Below are positions 61,569 to 64,000 of a stretch of DNA of 64,000 nucleotides, in pieces. Source of the stretch: Streptomyces sp. TLI_146 (GTDB taxonomy: Bacteria; Actinomycetota; Actinomycetes; Streptomycetales; Streptomycetaceae). The notes under the pieces are model-generated. The model ran no database searches and was not told where the DNA came from. It was given only the letters and a program-made list of their open reading frames with translations. The stretch spans positions 8,308,001 to 8,372,000 of the forward strand of contig NZ_PJMX01000001.1 of the NCBI RefSeq assembly GCF_002846415.1, read 5' to 3'. Each line of letters opens with the position of its first letter. Position 1 is the first letter of the stretch. A program made the translations under genes and the position numbers.

Positions 61569-62153
61569 ATGCCCCGCCCCCGTGAGTTCGAGCCCGACGC
61601 CGTGCTGGACCAGGCCATGCTGCGGTTCTGGTGGCGGGGCTATCGCGCCACCTCCATCGAGGATCTCGTCAAGGCGACCGGGGTCAAGCCCGGCAGTCTC
61701 TACAGTGCGTTCCCCGGCGGCAAGCGCACGCTGTTCCTGAAGTCGCTGCAACGCTATTCCGCGCTGATCGTTCCTCAGAAGCTGGGTGAGCTGGCGGCGC
61801 CCGGCGCGTCGCTGGCCGAGCTGCGTGGTTACTTCGACGGATTGGTGAGCGACCTGCTCAGCCCGGAAGGCCGGCAGGGGTGCCTGCTGGTGAACACCGC
61901 GATCGAGAACGCGGCCGAGGACGACGAGGCGGCCGCCGTCGTGCGCGGGCATCTGGCCCGTCTGGAGCAGTGCATGGCCACAGCTCTGCGCAACGCTCGC
62001 GGCGGCGGCGAAGTGCGCGCCTCGGTGGACCCGGTCGGCAGCGCCAAGTTGCTGGTGGCGACGTGCCAAGGGCTGATGGTCGTGGGGAAGGCCAATCCCG
62101 ATGAGGCGGTACTGCGCGCCATCGTCGACAGTGCCTTCGCCGTCCTCGCCTGA
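61569..62153 (+). CDS. TetR/AcrR-family regulator
   Basis: A 194-residue TetR protein of the NemR/AcuR-like group: MPRPREFEPDAVLDQAMLRF, then WWRGYRATSIEDLVKATGVK PGSLYSAF in its DNA-binding domain (about 8-58), and LSPEGRQGCLLVNTAIENAA in the ligand domain, with a conserved Cys in GCLL that in related proteins senses electrophiles. ATG at 61569. Followed by a strong terminator and the quinone-oxidoreductase gene, with the same operator type before both genes. Confidence 0.85.
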   Translation: MPRPREFEPDAVLDQAMLRFWWRGYRATSIEDLVKATGVKPGSLYSAFPGGKRTLFLKSLQRYSALIVPQKLGELAAPGASLAELRGYFDGLVSDLLSPEGRQGCLLVNTAIENAAEDDEAAAVVRGHLARLEQCMATALRNARGGGEVRASVDPVGSAKLLVATCQGLMVVGKANPDEAVLRAIVDSAFAVLA

Positions 62154-62219
62154 CGACCCTTCCCTGACAGCCCCCTGACAGCCCTCGCCTGACGGCGCCT
62201 GCCTGACCCCCCCGCTCAT

Positions 62220-62246
62220 GAGCCACCGCATCCGGTGGCTCTTTTT
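62220..62246 (+). terminator. Rho-independent terminator
   Basis: GAGCCACCG-CATC-CGGTGGCTC followed by TTTTT: a 9-bp stem with a 4-base loop and U-run, 67 bp after the tetR stop. Separates tetR from the next gene. Confidence 0.88.
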
Positions 62247-62258
62247 CGGACCCAATAG

Positions 62259-62274
62259 TTGAATACCCATTCAA
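62259..62274. promoter_or_regulatory. TetR operator before oxidoreductase
   Basis: TTGAAT-ACCC-ATTCAA, a perfect 6-4-6 inverted repeat 17 bp before the oxidoreductase start; matches the tetR site in pattern, so the TetR upstream likely represses this gene. Confidence 0.72.
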
Positions 62275-62290
62275 GAATGGAGTCTGCTTC

Positions 62291-63271
62291 ATGAAGGCCA
62301 TCGTCATCTCCGCCTATGGCGGCCCCGAGGTACTGCGCATCACCGACCTGCCCGACCCCGTGCCCGATCAGGGAGAAGTGCTGATCCGGATCAAGGCGTT
62401 CGGCCTCAACCATGCCGAGGCCTACATGCGCGCCGGAGCCTGGGGTGAGGTCGCGGCCGTCCCGGGGATCGAGTGCGCCGGGGTGGTCGAGGCCGACCCC
62501 TCGGGCCAACTCGCCCCCGGAACGCGGGTCGTGGCGATCCTCGGCGGCATGGGCCGCACCCGAAACGGCAGCTACGCCGAACGGGTCACCGTACCGGCCA
62601 CCAACGTGGTGCCGGTGAACTCCTCGCTGGGATGGGCCGAACTGGCGGCCGTGCCCGAGGTCTACGCGACAGCGTGGAACGGGCTGTTCGGCAACCTCGC
62701 GCTGCGCCCCGGCGAGCGGGTCCTGGTCCGCGGAGCCACCTCCTCCCTCGGCCGGGCCGCCGTCAGCCTCGCCGTCGACCACGGTGTGCGAGTACTCGCC
62801 ACCACCCGCAACCCCGCGCATGCGCAGCTCCTGAAGGAACTCGGCGCCGAGGACGTCCTCATCGACGACGGTCAGCTGGCCACCCAGGTCAGCACAGCCA
62901 ACTACGCCGTGGACGCGGTGTTCGACGTTGTCGGCAACAACGTCCTGCGCGACTCCCTGGCCACGGTCCGCCCCCGCGGCCGGGTCTGCCAGCTCGGCTT
63001 CCTCGGCGGCTTCGACCCGGTACGCGACTTCGACCCGCTCACCGATCTCCCCACCGGTGTACAGCTCAGCTTCTTCGGTAGCGCCTTCGTCCTGGGAAGC
63101 CCCGAATTCCCGCTCGCCGACGTCCCCTTGGACGCGATCTACGCCAAGGTCGAGTCAGGAGCCCTGCCGCCAGGGCCGGCACGGATCTTCCGCTTCGACG
63201 AGATAGTCGAAGCCCACCGGGTCATGGAAGCAGGGGAGGCGTTGGGCAAGATGACCGTCATGGTCGACTGA
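62291..63271 (+). CDS. Quinone oxidoreductase-like MDR-family protein
   Basis: A 326-residue medium-chain dehydrogenase/reductase of the zeta-crystallin (NADPH:quinone reductase) kind: MKAIVISAYGGPEVLRITDL, IKAFGLNHAEAYMRAGAW, GIECAGVVEADP, the NADPH-binding VRGATSSLGRAAVSLAVDHG (about 147-166) and VFDVVGNNVLRDSLATVRPR. No structural-zinc cysteines, as in this subgroup. It likely detoxifies quinones or enones under control of the upstream TetR. ATG at 62291. Confidence 0.88.
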   Translation: MKAIVISAYGGPEVLRITDLPDPVPDQGEVLIRIKAFGLNHAEAYMRAGAWGEVAAVPGIECAGVVEADPSGQLAPGTRVVAILGGMGRTRNGSYAERVTVPATNVVPVNSSLGWAELAAVPEVYATAWNGLFGNLALRPGERVLVRGATSSLGRAAVSLAVDHGVRVLATTRNPAHAQLLKELGAEDVLIDDGQLATQVSTANYAVDAVFDVVGNNVLRDSLATVRPRGRVCQLGFLGGFDPVRDFDPLTDLPTGVQLSFFGSAFVLGSPEFPLADVPLDAIYAKVESGALPPGPARIFRFDEIVEAHRVMEAGEALGKMTVMVD

Positions 63272-63657
63272 GGCAGCCACCGCCCCCGCCCCCCGGCCTG
63301 CCGCACCGGCCCCCGTGACCACCCCCTCAAGCGGTACCTGAGTGCCATGGAGAGTTCGCGTCGTGGTGAAGCGGTGTGAGGCGTACGGGGTGGGGTGATG
63401 TGGTCGTGTCGTGTGCTTTTGGGCGGGGCGCGCCCGGTGTCTGTGGTGGCAAAAGTCTGTGATTACGGCGGAGTTGGTGATCGCGGGGACTCGGACCAGT
63501 GATAATCGCCTCGCCTGTGAGTTCCTCGCTCCTTGCGGAGGTTCCGACTGAGATGCGCGCGCCCGGGGCACTGATGTGCCGGTACTTCTCCGCCGCCCCG
63601 GGGCCGGAAGCAGGGACTCCACCCGCCATCCCCACCCCCTCACTCAGGAGAATCGCG
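63272..63657. other. Intergenic, no gene recognised
   Basis: These 386 bases have lower-than-average G/C (for example around 63450-63510) and no coding frame with family resemblance. They probably hold the promoter of the methyltransferase gene. Confidence 0.4.
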
Positions 63658-64000
63658 ATGATCGACGGTCTGAAGGTCCCCAAAGGTGTCGGGCAGACGG
63701 CGCTGGTCGTCGCCTGGATGCGGAAGATGGAGAGCCAGAGACCCGACGCCCTGTTCCAAGACCCTTTCGCTGACGCGCTGTTGAGGGTCATCGCCGAGGA
63801 CCCGTCCTTCGCCGAGGTGTCTGACATGGTCACCCGAGCGAGCAGCAGCACGCGCGAGTACCCCGCGTACTTCGCGGTACGCACCCGGTTCTTCGACGAC
63901 GAGTTGTTGAGCGCGATGCAGGCCGGGGTCCGGCAAGTCGTCACTCTGGCGGCCGGAGTGGATGGACGGACCGTCCGGTTGGACTGCCCGCCCGGAACGC
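63658..64000 (+). CDS. TIGR00027-type SAM-dependent methyltransferase (partial)
   Basis: The first 114 residues of a leucine carboxyl methyltransferase-like (LCM/PPM2, TIGR00027) O-methyltransferase; it continues beyond the right edge. Visible: GVGQTALVVAWMRKMESQRP, LFQDPFADALLRVI, YFAVRTRFFDDELLSAMQAG and the SAM-binding VVTLAAGVDGRTVRLDCPPG, where the usual AGLDTRA-like loop reads AAGVDGRT. In Streptomyces such enzymes methylate polyketide or other hydroxyls. ATG at 63658 with AGGAG eight bases upstream. Confidence 0.85.
   Translation, partial: MIDGLKVPKGVGQTALVVAWMRKMESQRPDALFQDPFADALLRVIAEDPSFAEVSDMVTRASSSTREYPAYFAVRTRFFDDELLSAMQAGVRQVVTLAAGVDGRTVRLDCPPGT

Overview
The window is a 64 kb piece of a high-GC actinobacterial chromosome, almost certainly Streptomyces. 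Strong G/C in third codon positions, GTG/TTG starts, GTGA and ATGA start-stop overlaps, SARP and NACHT regulators, F420-type enzymes, RheA-type and DmdR-type operators and leaderless mRNAs all point that way. It looks like accessory or arm-type DNA: many small regulator/enzyme pairs, several decayed genes, and one thymidylate/folate housekeeping pair (thyA-folA, 33.7-35.0 kb). No rRNA, tRNA or CRISPR array was seen.

1-5 kb is a decay zone: an IS5-type transposase pseudogene, a truncated and frameshifted serine recombinase, a VOC-protein tail, an intact alpha/beta hydrolase, an LLM-class flavin oxidoreductase and a truncated second hydrolase. 4.5-15 kb holds a two-component system, a MerR-HEAT/HEAT pair with a textbook MerR promoter, a TetR/SDR divergent pair with two operators, a cupin/LysR divergent pair, LtrA, two secreted proteins and a truncated TPR gene. 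15.5-20.5 kb has a PIG-L deacetylase, a siderophore-type acyltransferase behind an iron box, a GNAT protein and a PEP mutase/isocitrate lyase-family enzyme. 21-31 kb has an ABC-F ATPase with a translationally coupled leader ORF, an EF-hand protein, a membrane NACHT ATPase divergent from an AfsR-like SARP regulator, and a crystallin-fold secreted protein.

31-45 kb has GNAT and DUF-type proteins, thyA-folA, an MMPL exporter with its own sensor kinase and response regulator, and an NCS1 permease with a zinc-ribbon-like tail. Small redox and stress genes (VOC, PPOX/F420, OsmC) follow.

45-52 kb is the most interesting part. A near-consensus Zur (zinc) box sits between a GTG-started MFS exporter and an uninterrupted convoy: metal/metallophore-binding lipoprotein, FecCD-type permease, ATPase, DUF4213/DUF364 putative metal-chelation protein, PduX-like GHMP kinase and a cysteine-synthase-fold PLP enzyme. 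Together these look like export, re-import and synthesis of a small zinc ligand. This is inference; no NRPS or NIS synthetase is present.

52-64 kb holds two VOC proteins, an AlkZ/YcaQ-family winged-helix protein with a TetR gene, an RTX-like secreted protein, GNAT proteins, a DUF2267 protein, Hsp20/Hsp18 with an intact RheA-type operator but an apparently decayed divergent regulator, a TetR/quinone-oxidoreductase pair sharing one operator type, and the start of a TIGR00027-type methyltransferase running off the right edge.
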